The notes under the pieces were generated by a model. The model did no database searches, was not told the DNA's origin, and worked only from the letters and a program-made list of their open reading frames with translations. DNA of 64,000 bases, from positions 1-64,000 of the forward strand of contig CAZNPL010000026.1 of the NCBI GenBank assembly GCA_964574815.1. The letters are read 5' to 3'. Within the stretch, counting starts at the first letter, position 1, and the number at the start of each line of letters is the position of its first letter. Both the position numbers and the translations under genes were made by a program. Shown here piece after piece: positions 16,273-26,023 of this stretch. The stretch comes from CAZNPL01 sp964574815 (GTDB lineage Bacteria > Planctomycetota > Phycisphaerae > UBA1845).

Positions 16273-17820
16273 ATGTTCAAGAACCGCAGGATCTCAATCG
16301 GCCGGTGGAGCATGGCTTTGTTTGCAGTCGGCTGCATGGTTGTCGGACCGGCGGTCACGATGGCCGCACCGGACATGAAGATGACCGACCCGAAGATCAC
16401 GGACGCGGTTGGCGACGCGTTGTTCACCAAGCACGGTGTGCCCGGCTATGTGATCAACGTGGAAACCGACGAGGGCATCGTGACGCTCTCCGGAACCGTC
16501 AACAACATCCTGGCCAAGGAACGCGCCGTCCGCGTGGCGGAAACCGTCAAGGGCGTGCGGGGCGTCATCAACCGCATCAAGGTGGCCGACACGGGACGAT
16601 CCGACAAGGAAATCCGCGACGACGTGCGCGACGCGCTGCTGGTGGATCCGGCAACGGATTCCTGGGAGATCGACGCCATGGTTAACGACGGCACCGTCAC
16701 GCTGAAAGGCACCGTGGAGTCGTGGCAGGAGAAAGAACTGGCGGCCAAGGTTGCCAAGAGCGTGCGCGGCGTGCGTGACCTGAAGAACAAGATCGACATC
16801 GACTACCGGACGGATCGCAGCGACTCGGAGCTCCGTGCCGAGATCGCGCGGGCCCTGCGATGGGACACCCTGGTCGACGACGCACTCATCGACGTGAATG
16901 TGGATGACGGGGACGTCACGCTCAAAGGCACCGTCGGAAGCGTGGCTGAAAAGCGCCGCGCCAGAGTGAACGCCTGGGTCATGGGCGTGAACTCGGTCGA
17001 CGCGGACGGTCTGGACGTGGAGTCGTGGGCTCGCGACGATCGCTTCCGCAAGGGCAAGTACGTCAACAAGTCCGACCGGGAGATCCGCCGGGCCGTCGAG
17101 GACGCCCTTCTGTACGATCCGCGCGTGGCATCCTTTAACGTGGACGTTTCCGTGGACAACGGCGTGGTGCACCTCGACGGAGAGGTCGACAACCTCAAGG
17201 CCAAGCGGTCCGCGGCGCATACCGCACGCAATATCGTCGGCGTATGGCGGGTGAAGAATCGCATTGACGTGCGGCCGAGCACACCCAGCGATGCCACCAT
17301 CGCCGATAATGTACGGGAGGCCCTGCTTCGTTCCCCCGACGTGGAGCGCTTTGAAATCAACGTCTGGGTAAACAACGGCGAGGCGAACCTCTCCGGCGCC
17401 GTGGACAGCTACTTCGAGAAGTTCCGCGCCGGCGACGTCGCCGCCGGCGTCTACGGCGTCATCGAGGTGGACAACAATCTGGTCGTGGACGACGACTACG
17501 ACGTGCTCACGTACGACCCGTACGTGGACGACGACTGGTACATCTACGATCACGATTGGTACGTGTACCCGAACGCCTACACGACCACCGAAACCGACTG
17601 GGAAATCCGTGAGGAGATTCAGGACGAGCTCTTCTGGAGTCCTTTCGTGGACAGCGATGACGTCACCGTGACGGTTGACGACGGCGTCGCCACGCTCACC
17701 GGTGAGGTCGAAACCTGGGACGAGCGCCAGTCGGCCACCGAGAATGCATACGAAGGCGGCGCCGTCGCCGTGGACAACGACCTCAGCGTCGAGTACGGCC
17801 CGGACTACTACGAGCCGTAA
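16273..17820 (+). CDS. Exported protein with six BON domains
   Basis: 515 residues. The signal peptide (hydrophobic core at about 13-31) ends near AVTMAAPD. Six BON domains follow (about 38-103, 108-175, 181-248, 266-334, 340-406, 440-510), each with the pattern of a hydrophobic strand, then GxVxLxGxV. A Tyr/Asp-rich spacer (about 410-440, YDPYVDDDWYIYDHDW) separates the last. BON domains bind membranes or peptidoglycan-associated partners and are linked to osmotic shock protection (OsmY-like). RBS GGAGAGAGG is good. A full-length paralogue of the same six-domain design is at 27889-29418. Confidence 0.9.
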   Translation: MFKNRRISIGRWSMALFAVGCMVVGPAVTMAAPDMKMTDPKITDAVGDALFTKHGVPGYVINVETDEGIVTLSGTVNNILAKERAVRVAETVKGVRGVINRIKVADTGRSDKEIRDDVRDALLVDPATDSWEIDAMVNDGTVTLKGTVESWQEKELAAKVAKSVRGVRDLKNKIDIDYRTDRSDSELRAEIARALRWDTLVDDALIDVNVDDGDVTLKGTVGSVAEKRRARVNAWVMGVNSVDADGLDVESWARDDRFRKGKYVNKSDREIRRAVEDALLYDPRVASFNVDVSVDNGVVHLDGEVDNLKAKRSAAHTARNIVGVWRVKNRIDVRPSTPSDATIADNVREALLRSPDVERFEINVWVNNGEANLSGAVDSYFEKFRAGDVAAGVYGVIEVDNNLVVDDDYDVLTYDPYVDDDWYIYDHDWYVYPNAYTTTETDWEIREEIQDELFWSPFVDSDDVTVTVDDGVATLTGEVETWDERQSATENAYEGGAVAVDNDLSVEYGPDYYEP

Positions 17821-18018
17821 ACCGCCGGGCCGCCGTCCGTACGGGCCCGACCAACGGGACGCTGGCGAGGATCGTCCAGGGATGGGCGGCCTCGTTCGCG
17901 TCTCGCCCACGCGGTAAGACGCATCGCCGCACCGGGTCGCAGCGTCGTGGATCAGGCAGCTTGACGTTTTCGGGATGCATGCTGCAAAGGAGAGCCGGCC
18001 GCCGGAGGTGACAAATAC

Positions 18019-19197
18019 GTGGAAATCGGTCAGGGCACGGCATTGATCACGCTGGGCGCCACGCTGCTGGCGGGGTACCTGGCCTACGTCACCGGCCCGT
18101 TGATTCACGTACCGCGCGTCACGCTGCTGCTGATCCTCGGAGTCGTATGCGGCCCGTCCGTGCTGAATCTGGTGCCGGAGTCCGTCACGGAGTGGTTTCC
18201 CTTCGTGGCACACATGGCGCTGGCCATGGTGGGCTTTCTTTTGGGCGAGCGCTTCGTCGGGAAGGAGCTCCGGGAGAAAGGCAGGGCCGTCCTCTGGATC
18301 TCCGTCGGCGAAACGCTGGCGGCCGCCCTGGTGGTGTTTCTCGGTCTGCTGGCGATCGGCGCATCACTGCCCCTGGCGCTGATCATGGCCGGGATCGCGC
18401 CGGCGTCGGCGCCTGCCGCGATCTTCGAGACGGTCCGCGAGGGGAAGTCGAAGGGATCGCTCACCAGGACTCTGCTGGGCGTGGTGGCCATCGACGACGC
18501 CTGGGGGGTCCTCACATTCAGCGTGTTGTTCGTGACGGCCCAGGCGTTGGCGGGCGAAGGCAGCGCCCTGCACGAGCTCGGTTCCGGACTTTGGGAGGTC
18601 CTCGGGGCCGCGCTGCTCGGCGCGGTCATCGGGTTTCCGATGGCCTGGATTACCGGCCGCGTCCGCGCCGGTGAGCCCACGCTCGTCGAAGCGATGGGAT
18701 TCGTGTTTCTGTGCAGTGGGCTGGCCACTGTACTTCAGGTCTCCTACCTGTTGGCCGCGATGGTGTTGGGAGCGGTTGTCGCAAACCGCGCAAAGCACCA
18801 TCAGCGGCCTTTTCATGAGATCGAAGGAATCAGCGAGCCCTTCTTCGCGGTTTTCTTCGTGCTTGCCGGGCTGAAGCTCGACGTGGGCACGCTCACAGCG
18901 CTCGGGCTGATCGGGCTCGTCTACATCGTCAGCCGCGCTCTGGGGCTGATTTCCGGCGGAATCGCAGCAGGGAAACTCGCCGGCGCCGCTCCCCACGTAA
19001 GCAAGCGCATCGGCTGGTGCCTGCTTCCGCAGGCGGGCGTCGCGCTGGGTTTCGCGCTGCTGGCGCGGGAGCGAATGCCCGAGATCGGCGAGAAAGTTCT
19101 TCCGCTGGTGATCGCGACGACCGTGCTCTTCGAGATCTCCGGGCCGCTGCTGGCGCGCTGGCAACTCAAACGCGCCGGCGAATGGAACTCACAGTGA
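18019..19197 (+). CDS. CPA2-type cation:proton antiporter
   Basis: 392 residues with about 11-12 transmembrane segments and no cytoplasmic regulatory domain. The acidic pair Asp159-Asp160 (VVAIDDAWG) is the ion-binding site of the family. It exchanges Na+ or K+ for H+ across the cytoplasmic membrane; ion choice cannot be told from sequence alone. The start is GTG 18019 with GGAGG about 10 nt upstream. It follows the BON gene by 198 bp, where I see no promoter module and no clear terminator, so co-transcription is possible. Confidence 0.9.
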   Translation: MEIGQGTALITLGATLLAGYLAYVTGPLIHVPRVTLLLILGVVCGPSVLNLVPESVTEWFPFVAHMALAMVGFLLGERFVGKELREKGRAVLWISVGETLAAALVVFLGLLAIGASLPLALIMAGIAPASAPAAIFETVREGKSKGSLTRTLLGVVAIDDAWGVLTFSVLFVTAQALAGEGSALHELGSGLWEVLGAALLGAVIGFPMAWITGRVRAGEPTLVEAMGFVFLCSGLATVLQVSYLLAAMVLGAVVANRAKHHQRPFHEIEGISEPFFAVFFVLAGLKLDVGTLTALGLIGLVYIVSRALGLISGGIAAGKLAGAAPHVSKRIGWCLLPQAGVALGFALLARERMPEIGEKVLPLVIATTVLFEISGPLLARWQLKRAGEWNSQ

Positions 19198-19265
19198 GCC
19201 CAACCCGATGCGTCAATGCACAAGGGTAGCCGGCCGTTCCCCTGCGCCGGTCGCAACGCTTCCCG

Positions 19266-19318
19266 TTACAGAGAATTCATGCTGATGTCACGCCGTTGCA
19301 AGCGAGACCGCCTACTTT
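19266..19318 (+). promoter_or_regulatory. Shared promoter module upstream of ppsA-gap
   Basis: TTACA at 0, TTCA at 10, TCA at 22, CAAG at 33 (weakest part), -10-like TACTTT at 47. The ppsA ATG is 46 bp downstream. Confidence 0.65.
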
Positions 19319-19364
19319 GTACGCCATGTGAAACAGGCGGGTGCTTGCACGAGGGACACCAGTC

Positions 19365-21758
19365 ATGACCACACAAACCACGACGCTCGTCAAGTGGTTC
19401 CAGGACCTCGGTTCCAATGATACCGCGTCGGTCGGCGGCAAAAACGCTTCGCTGGGCGAGATGCTCTCGGCGCTGGGTGAGAAAGGCGTGCGGGTGCCCG
19501 ACGGCTTCGCCAGCACGGCCGACGCCTACTGGCAGTTTCTGGATCACAACCAGCTTCGGGACCGCATCCGCGAGGAGATCGACAAGTACCACCAGGGCAC
19601 AGACTTGCAGGAAATCGGCGAGCGGATTCGAGAATCCTTCCGTGACGCCGAGTTCCCCGAAGAGCTGACACAGCAGATCCGGGAGGCCTATCGACAGTTG
19701 GCCGAACAAGTCAAGGACGACGAGCCCGCCGTGGCGATCCGCAGCAGCGCCACCGCCGAAGACCTGCCGGAAGCCAGCTTCGCCGGACAGCAGGAGACCT
19801 ACCTGAACGTGCGCGGCGAAGACGACGTCCTGGCGCGCTGCAAGGACTGCTTCGCATCGCTGTTCACCGACCGGGCCATCGCCTACCGCGAGGAGAACGA
19901 GTTCGACCATCTGAAGGTGGCGCTTTCGGCCGGCGTCCAGCAGATGGTGGCCGCCGACAGCGGCGCCGCCGGCGTCATGTTCAGCATCCACACCGAAAGC
20001 GGCTTCCCGGAAGTCATCGTCATCAACGCCACCTGGGGACTGGGCGAGACCGTCGTCGGCGGCGAGGTCAATCCTGACGAGTACCTCGTCTTCAAACCCC
20101 TGCTGAAGGATAGCGAACACAACGGCGTCGTCCCGATCCTCGCCCGGCAGCGCGGCAGCAAGGAAAAGAAGGCCGTCTACGCCGAAGAAGAAAAAGGCGA
20201 GCTCGAACGCGTGGACACTTCGGAGGATGAGCAGCGGGCGCTGGTGCTCTCTGACGACGACATTCTGCAACTCGCCCGCTGGGCCGTGGCCATCGAGGAA
20301 CATTACGAGCGGCCCATGGACATGGAATGGGCCCGCGACGGTCAAACCGGCGACCTCTACATCCTCCAGGCCCGTCCCGAAACCGTGCAATCACAAAAGG
20401 AAGCCGGCTCGCTCAAGACCTACGAGCTGAAGGGGCGATCCGACAAGCTCGTCGAAGGGCTGGCCGTCGGCAGTGCCATCGCGGCCGGCACGGTCCGCGT
20501 GCTCAAGAGCCCCGACGAGGGCGACCGCTTCAACGAGGGCGACGTCCTGGTCACCACGATGACCGACCCCGAATGGGGCCCGCTGATGGAGCAGGCCGCG
20601 GCGATCGTCACCGACGAGGGCGGGCGTACGGCCCACGCGGCCATCGTCAGCCGTGAGCTCGGCATTCCCGCGATCGTCGGGGCGGAAAACGCGACGCAGA
20701 ACCTCGCCGACGGCGACGACGTCACCGTCTGCTGTGCCGAAGGCGACCGCGGATCGGTGTACCAAGGGCAACTGGACTACGAAACCCGGGATCTCGATCT
20801 CGAGAACGTTCACGAGACCAAAACCCGCATCATGATGAACATCGCCAGCCCGGGCGCCGCCTTTCGCTGGCACAAGCTGCCCTGCCACGGCATCGGGCTG
20901 GCGCGCATGGAGTTCATCATCGGCAATATCATCAAGATCCATCCGATGGCGCTGGCGCACGTCGACGAGATCGAAGACCGGGACGCCCGCAAAACGATCG
21001 ACGACCTCACCACCGGGTACGACGACAAGACCGAGTACTTCGTCGATCACCTGGCCGCGGGCATCGCCCGCATCGCCGCTTCGCAACACCCCGATCCGGT
21101 CATCGTCCGGCTGAGCGACTTCAAAACCAACGAGTACGCCGGACTCATCGGCGGCCGCGAGCTCGAACCCGAGGAAAGCAACCCCATGCTCGGGTTCCGC
21201 GGCGCCAGCCGCTACTACAGCGACCGCTATCGCGACGGCTTCAAGCTGGAATGCCGCGCCATCAGGCGCGTGCGCGAGAAGATCGGGCTGCGCAACGTTG
21301 TTGTCATGGTGCCCTTCTGCCGGACGATCGACGAGGCCGACCGCGTACTCGAAGTGATGGCCGAGGAGGGCCTCGAGCGGGGCAGGAACGACCTGGCCGT
21401 CTACGTGATGGCCGAGATCCCCTCGAATGTCTGGCTTGCCGAGCAATTCGCCGAACGCTTCGACGGCTTTTCCATCGGCAGCAACGATTTAACGCAGCTC
21501 GTGCTGGGCGTGGACCGCGACAACGGCGACCTGGCCCACCTGTTCGACGAGCAGAACGGCGCGGTCAAACGCGCGATCTCGCATCTGATCGATACCGCCC
21601 ACCAGCACGACACCACGGTCGGCATCTGCGGGCAGGCGCCCAGCGATCGCCCGGAGTTCGCCGAGTTTCTCGTCAAGGCAGGCATCGATTCGATTTCACT
21701 CAACCCCGACAGCGTGCTGGACGCGATCGAGCACGTTGCGCGGGCCGAACGTAAATAG
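19365..21758 (+). CDS. ppsA: Phosphoenolpyruvate synthase
   Basis: 797 residues, the family's length. It converts pyruvate, ATP and water to PEP, AMP and phosphate for gluconeogenesis. Visible: N-terminal ATP-grasp (GGKNASLGEML; AIRSSATAEDLPEASFAGQQ), phosphohistidine domain with catalytic His424 (GGRTAHAAIVSRELG), and the PEP-binding barrel with the C-terminal cysteine in GICGQAPSD. ATG 19365 is used: it fits the family N-terminus, and the upstream GTG frame adds only eight residues. gap follows 32 bp downstream, making a short gluconeogenic operon. Confidence 0.96.
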   Translation: MTTQTTTLVKWFQDLGSNDTASVGGKNASLGEMLSALGEKGVRVPDGFASTADAYWQFLDHNQLRDRIREEIDKYHQGTDLQEIGERIRESFRDAEFPEELTQQIREAYRQLAEQVKDDEPAVAIRSSATAEDLPEASFAGQQETYLNVRGEDDVLARCKDCFASLFTDRAIAYREENEFDHLKVALSAGVQQMVAADSGAAGVMFSIHTESGFPEVIVINATWGLGETVVGGEVNPDEYLVFKPLLKDSEHNGVVPILARQRGSKEKKAVYAEEEKGELERVDTSEDEQRALVLSDDDILQLARWAVAIEEHYERPMDMEWARDGQTGDLYILQARPETVQSQKEAGSLKTYELKGRSDKLVEGLAVGSAIAAGTVRVLKSPDEGDRFNEGDVLVTTMTDPEWGPLMEQAAAIVTDEGGRTAHAAIVSRELGIPAIVGAENATQNLADGDDVTVCCAEGDRGSVYQGQLDYETRDLDLENVHETKTRIMMNIASPGAAFRWHKLPCHGIGLARMEFIIGNIIKIHPMALAHVDEIEDRDARKTIDDLTTGYDDKTEYFVDHLAAGIARIAASQHPDPVIVRLSDFKTNEYAGLIGGRELEPEESNPMLGFRGASRYYSDRYRDGFKLECRAIRRVREKIGLRNVVVMVPFCRTIDEADRVLEVMAEEGLERGRNDLAVYVMAEIPSNVWLAEQFAERFDGFSIGSNDLTQLVLGVDRDNGDLAHLFDEQNGAVKRAISHLIDTAHQHDTTVGICGQAPSDRPEFAEFLVKAGIDSISLNPDSVLDAIEHVARAERK

Positions 21759-21790
21759 AAACCTCAGACCCCAACGCATAGAGGTGACAC

Positions 21791-22804
21791 ATGGCCAAAG
21801 TGGCAATCAACGGTCTCGGGCGCATCGGGCGGGCGACGCTGAAACTGCTCCTCGACCGCCCCGGACTCGACCTCGTCGCCGCGAACGACCTCGTTCCGGC
21901 CGAAACGCTGGCGTACCTGCTGAACTACGACACGGTCTACGGCCGCTTTCCAAAGCGGGTCGAAGCGAACGAAAACGGCCTGAGCATCGACGGCCGGCAG
22001 ATTCAGATGTTCAAGAAGAAGGACCCCGCCGAATTGCCGTGGTCCAAGCTGGGCGTCGAGCTGGTCTTCGAGTGCACCGGTATCTTCCGCACCCGCGAGG
22101 ACTGCCAAAAGCACCTCGATGCCGGAGCGCAGCACGTCGTCCTGTCCGCGCCGTCCAAGGACAAGGACGTGCCGACGTTCGTGTACGCCGTGAACGAGCT
22201 TCCCGACCAGATGCCACAGATATTCGATTGTGCAAGTTGCACAACAAATTGCATCGCTCCGGTCGCCGAAATCATGCAGCGGCGGGTCGGCGTCACGAAG
22301 GCGGCCATGACCACGACGCACGCATACACCTCAACTCAGGCCATCGTGGACGCGCCCTCGAAGAAGCTTCGCCGGGGGCGGGCGGCGGCGGTCAACCTGG
22401 TGCCCACGTCCACAGGCGCGGCCAAGGCGACCGCCGAAGCGCTGGAACATTACCGCGGCATCTTCGACGGCGCGGCCATCCGCGTGCCCGTGCCGTGCGG
22501 CTCGATTGCCGACCTCACGTTCGTGACCGACCGGAAGACCAGCGTCGAGGAGCTGCAGGATATCTTCCGGGAAGAGGCAGGCACCGAGCGCTACATGGGC
22601 GTGCTGGGCGCTTCGGATGATCCCATCGTCTCATCGGACATCATCGGCGATCCGCGGGCGTCCGTGGTGGACCTCGAGATGGTGCAGGTCATCGACGGCG
22701 ACCTAGTCAAGGTCATGAGCTGGTACGACAACGAATGGGGCTATTCAAGCCAGATGGTGAAAATGGCGGCCGCCACGATCAAACGGGCTCAACCGGTCGG
22801 CTGA
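21791..22804 (+). CDS. gap: Glyceraldehyde-3-phosphate dehydrogenase, phosphorylating
   Basis: 337 residues. NAD-binding start VAINGLGRIGR, catalytic Cys150 in DCASCTTNC, HAYTSTQAIVD and the C-terminal SWYDNEWGYSSQMV are all present. The chain reads VPVPCGSIADLT where many glycolytic enzymes have VPTPNVSVVDL, a feature of the less typical GapB/alternative clades, so it need not be the only GAPDH of the cell. It is downstream of ppsA in the same operon, which points to use in the gluconeogenic direction. Confidence 0.95.
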   Translation: MAKVAINGLGRIGRATLKLLLDRPGLDLVAANDLVPAETLAYLLNYDTVYGRFPKRVEANENGLSIDGRQIQMFKKKDPAELPWSKLGVELVFECTGIFRTREDCQKHLDAGAQHVVLSAPSKDKDVPTFVYAVNELPDQMPQIFDCASCTTNCIAPVAEIMQRRVGVTKAAMTTTHAYTSTQAIVDAPSKKLRRGRAAAVNLVPTSTGAAKATAEALEHYRGIFDGAAIRVPVPCGSIADLTFVTDRKTSVEELQDIFREEAGTERYMGVLGASDDPIVSSDIIGDPRASVVDLEMVQVIDGDLVKVMSWYDNEWGYSSQMVKMAAATIKRAQPVG

Positions 22805-22862
22805 CGCGTGGCAGCGCTCCGAACGTGACGGCAGCCAAGTGGTTACACAAGGAGATGTGCAC

Positions 22863-23246
22863 ATGTTCTGGGCTGATTTACTTTTCGTCATCGTGATCGC
22901 GTGCCTTCTGACCGCGCTGTTCGCGGGCGCGTTGGGTCGTGCGGGACCCTGGGAAGGCTGGTGGTGGTTCTTTCTCGTCGTCCTGCTGGGAGGATGGGTG
23001 GCCGCCCTTTGGGCTCGGCCGATCGGGCCGCCCGTCTGGGGCGTGACCTGGCTGCCGATCTTCTGGATGGCTTTGCTGATCGCGCTGTTGCTGGCGGCGG
23101 CGTCGCCCCCGCGACCTCGAGCGGCCGAGCCGCCCGTCTCCGGAGAAGAGGCCACGGCCGCGGCCGCAGCGGCCACGGTGGGCGTCTTCCTCTGGATCCT
23201 GCTGCTCGGACTGCTGATCGCCGTGGTGATTGGTTACCTCGTTTAG
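22863..23246 (+). CDS. Small membrane protein
   Basis: 127 residues with four hydrophobic segments: about 3-22, 28-48, 55-80 and 105-127. A short Pro/Glu/Ala-rich loop (ASPPRPRAAEPPVSGEEAT) separates the last pair. No family recognised. ATG 22863 has AAGGAG 8 nt upstream. It lies 58 bp beyond gap and ends 3 bp from the convergent CBS gene, leaving no room for a terminator between them. Confidence 0.65.
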   Translation: MFWADLLFVIVIACLLTALFAGALGRAGPWEGWWWFFLVVLLGGWVAALWARPIGPPVWGVTWLPIFWMALLIALLLAAASPPRPRAAEPPVSGEEATAAAAAATVGVFLWILLLGLLIAVVIGYLV

Positions 23247-23249
23247 ACT

Positions 23250-23798
23250 TCAGCCGGCGGCACGGGGTTGATAGGGCGGGCGGGGTCCGTCGTTGTTCGT
23301 ATCAGTCGTTCGCCCGCCCGCGCTGGAAACCGCATTCCGGAGCACCATCGCCGAAAGGCGGTTCGCGCCACCGCACCCGGCGTGCTTCTCTTGTGTAACC
23401 TTTGCCGGGGCTTTCGGCGGCAGACCCGCGAGCGCCCGCAGTAGATCATGGTGTGAAACCGTTCCGACGAGTTTCCCGTTACGGAGCACTGGTAGCGGGT
23501 CGAGCCAGGGCGAACGGCTCAACAGATTCCAAACCTCTTGCACTTCCTCGCCGCCGTGCAGCGTGGGCGTGCCAAGCCTAGTGACGTTGAGCACGTCGCG
23601 CTGCGGCGCGTCGCCGACCTCTGCCTTCAGCGCCGTGCGCACGTCACATTCGTGGATCACGCCGACAAATCTCCGCCCCGTCTCGATCACCGGAATGTGT
23701 CGCAGACCATGTTGCGCCATCAACTCCAATGCGTCTGCCAGCGGGCTGTTCGCCGAAGCCGTCACCGGCCTGGTCGTCATGCATTTTCGCACGTCCAT
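23250..23798 (-). CDS. Two-CBS-domain protein with basic tail
   Basis: 182 residues. Two CBS motifs (about 8-62 and 80-135) follow the start MDVRKCMTTRPVTASAN. The last 45 residues are basic and low in hydrophobics, probably disordered. ATG 23798 with AAGGA-type RBS was chosen; the frame stays open to 23972 but reads as non-coding Arg/Gly-rich sequence. Likely an adenine-nucleotide sensor like the protein at 2058-2489, but the two are only distantly alike and this one lacks a promoter module. Confidence 0.8.
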   Translation of the reverse strand: MDVRKCMTTRPVTASANSPLADALELMAQHGLRHIPVIETGRRFVGVIHECDVRTALKAEVGDAPQRDVLNVTRLGTPTLHGGEEVQEVWNLLSRSPWLDPLPVLRNGKLVGTVSHHDLLRALAGLPPKAPAKVTQEKHAGCGGANRLSAMVLRNAVSSAGGRTTDTNNDGPRPPYQPRAAG

Positions 23799-24188
23799 GA
23801 TCTGCCATCCTTCCTGAGGAGCGCCGGCTGGCTCATGTCGTTTGAGCAACGCACCGGATCGCTCCGCTTTCCATTCCTGTCCCTCTCGCCCCCCCGCACG
23901 TGCATCTTGCGACACTGATCCGCCCCTCCTCAAGCCTCGGGCATAAGCGTCGCCTCTCCGGCCGACTGCCACAATCAGGAGAATTCCGCGGCCGGGCGAA
24001 ACCTTCCCCCGATCACACCGTCGAAACAGACGCCCCGGCCCTACCTATTCCCTGATAACCCTATCGGGGTTTTCCCGATGGCACGCGGGGACGGTTTCAT
24101 GCTATGCTGTGAGGCTGATGAATCAGGCGGCTTCAGCGGGAACCACCGGCGGTCCTCCGGCCTGACGACTCGGAACGAGAGCCATTAC
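23799..24188. other. 390-bp intergenic region between CBS gene and kaiC
   Basis: No gene and no copy of the promoter module. A small hairpin ATCGGG-gtttt-CCCGAT lies at 24063-24079. A -10-like TATGCT occurs at about 24112, in a position that could start kaiC transcription, but I see no matching -35. Confidence 0.4.
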
Positions 24189-25697
24189 ATGCCAGACAAG
24201 TTAGAGGATGGAGGGGACGCGCCGTCGCGAGCGCTTCCGAAAGTACCGACCGGCGTGGACGGGCTCGACAACATCCTGCACGGAGGCCTGCCGGAAGGAC
24301 AGGTCACGCTCTTCACCGGCGGTGCGGGCGCCGGCAAGAGCGTGTTGGCACTGGAGTTTCTCTACCGCGGCGCACTGGCGGGCCGGCCCGGCATCTTCGT
24401 CACGTTCGAGGAGAGCGCCGACCGCATTCGCCGCAACGCCCGCACGCTCGGCTGGGACCTCGACGCCCTGGAAAAGTCGGGCCAACTCTTCATCATGCAC
24501 GCCGAGGTCCCGCGGGACATGGTCCTGGCCGGCGAGTTCGACATCGGCGGGCTGCTGGCGATTCTGGGCGGCAAGACCGACGAGTTGGGCGCCCGCTCCG
24601 TCGTGATCGACGCTGTCGACGTGCTGATGCGCGTCTTTCGGGATCGCGCCCGCGAGCACAACGAATTTCACGTTTTGAACGACTGGCTGAGGAAACGCTT
24701 GCTGACCGCCGCCTTGACGGTCAAGTCGACGGAAGAGGGCGCGATTCAATACCCGTTTCTCGACTTCATGGCCGACTGCGTCATTCGACTCGACCAGCGA
24801 GTGGACGGACAGATCACGACCAGGCGCTTGCGCGTGCTGAAGTACCGCGGTTCATCCTATGCGGGGAATGAATGCCCCTTCATGATCGAGGAGAACACCG
24901 CCGGCGGAGGCGTGGTGGTCATGCCGGTGCCTTCGCTCGCACTGTCGCAGCGGCCGCTGGAACGGCGCCTTGCCACCGGCAGCAGCGCGCTGGATGAGGT
25001 CCTCGGCGGCGGCTATTGGCGCGGCTCGTGCGTTGTGATCGCAGGCTCGAGCGGCACAGGCAAAACCACCCTCGCGTGCACCTTCACCGCCGCCGCCTGC
25101 GAGCGGGGCGAGAAGGTGCTCTACGTCAGCTTCGAGGACTCGGATGTTGCATTGGTCCATGCGATGCGCAGCCCCGGCATCGATTTGAGCACGCATCGCA
25201 ACGAGAACCGGCTGCGGCTGCTCGCCGTCATGCCCGAGTCCCGGGGAGTCGAGCAGCACCTACATCGCATCTACCGTGAGATGGCATTCTTCGCCGCCGA
25301 CCACCTGGTTATCGACGCGATCTCGGCTTGCCATCGCATGGGATCCGAGCAGGCCGCATTCGATTTCCAGGTGCGCCTTTTGATCCACTGCAGGTCCGCC
25401 GGCATCACCTGCCTGTTCACTGACCAGATGTACAAAGACGTCGCCCGGCAGGACGCCAGCGGCATCGGCATCGCTTCCCTGGTGGACACGCTCGTGCACC
25501 TGCGACTCACCCCCTCAAACGGAACGATGGAGCGCAGGCTTCTGGTGCTCAAATCGCGCGGCTCGAATCACTCACTTCACGAACATCCCTTTGCGATCAC
25601 GGATAACGGAATCCACCTGGTCGAATGGCCGACCGGCGCCGCGACGCCCCCCTCACCACTCCGGGGGCCTTCGCCCGTCAAAGAGGAAACGCAATGA
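24189..25697 (+). CDS. kaiC: KaiC-like double-domain RecA ATPase
   Basis: 502 residues with two tandem RecA/KaiC domains. CI: Walker A GGAGAGKS (44-51), catalytic Glu pair 74-75. CII: Walker A GSSGTGKT (286-293), acidic pair Glu316-Asp317. At the place of the cyanobacterial autophosphorylation pair Ser431-Thr432 this protein has Ala429-Ser430 (GIASLVDTL), so only one phosphosite could remain. The C-terminus lacks an obvious KaiA-binding tail. ATG 24189 fits the family start. kaiB overlaps its stop by ATGA. Non-cyanobacterial KaiC proteins with KaiB are linked to stress or hourglass-type timing; a role here is inferred. Confidence 0.9.
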   Translation: MPDKLEDGGDAPSRALPKVPTGVDGLDNILHGGLPEGQVTLFTGGAGAGKSVLALEFLYRGALAGRPGIFVTFEESADRIRRNARTLGWDLDALEKSGQLFIMHAEVPRDMVLAGEFDIGGLLAILGGKTDELGARSVVIDAVDVLMRVFRDRAREHNEFHVLNDWLRKRLLTAALTVKSTEEGAIQYPFLDFMADCVIRLDQRVDGQITTRRLRVLKYRGSSYAGNECPFMIEENTAGGGVVVMPVPSLALSQRPLERRLATGSSALDEVLGGGYWRGSCVVIAGSSGTGKTTLACTFTAAACERGEKVLYVSFEDSDVALVHAMRSPGIDLSTHRNENRLRLLAVMPESRGVEQHLHRIYREMAFFAADHLVIDAISACHRMGSEQAAFDFQVRLLIHCRSAGITCLFTDQMYKDVARQDASGIGIASLVDTLVHLRLTPSNGTMERRLLVLKSRGSNHSLHEHPFAITDNGIHLVEWPTGAATPPSPLRGPSPVKEETQ

Positions 25698-26023
25698 CCG
25701 CAGTCCCCTGCCCGGCTGAAGGCATTGAGCACACTTCCACACGGGAGCCGCTGCTGCTCTTCGTGGCGGATGATGAACCGAACTCGCGGCTGGCCAAGGA
25801 GAACCTCGCCCGGCTCCGGGAATCCTTGCCCGCCCACCGCTATGAGATCGAGATCATCGACGTGTTCGTGGATTTCCAGCCGGCTCTGGAACACCAGATT
25901 CTTGTGACGCCCTGCCTGCTGCTGCCGGAAACAACCCCGCCCGTGCGGGTGGTGGGAACCCTCAGCGACACGGAAGCCGTCCGGAGGGCATTGCGAATTC
26001 CTGACGAGTACGATGTCGGATGA
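25694..26023 (+). CDS. kaiB: KaiB-like thioredoxin-fold protein
   Basis: 109 residues. The KaiB domain covers about 20-105: PLLLFVADDEPNSRLAKENL, then IEIIDVFVD, an ILVTPCLLLPE segment with the conserved Thr-Pro, and RVVGTLSDTEAVRRAL. KaiB changes fold to bind the KaiC CI ring and can sequester partner kinases. Its ATG overlaps the kaiC stop codon, and its own last 11 bases overlap the start of the kinase gene, so all three are tightly coupled. Confidence 0.9.
   Translation: MTAVPCPAEGIEHTSTREPLLLFVADDEPNSRLAKENLARLRESLPAHRYEIEIIDVFVDFQPALEHQILVTPCLLLPETTPPVRVVGTLSDTEAVRRALRIPDEYDVG

Noticed and set aside
16294..18213. 639-codon open frame antisense to the first BON gene
   Set aside because: Shadow of GC-rich codon use; the plus-strand BON protein has domains, signal peptide, RBS and promoter.
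24063..24079. Small hairpin ATCGGG-gtttt-CCCGAT before kaiC
   Set aside because: Stem of only six, no T-run and in a leader position; no regulatory role can be supported.
24112..24188. Shared promoter module upstream of kaiC
   Set aside because: TCA words are present but the 11-bp spacing and the -10 offset fail.
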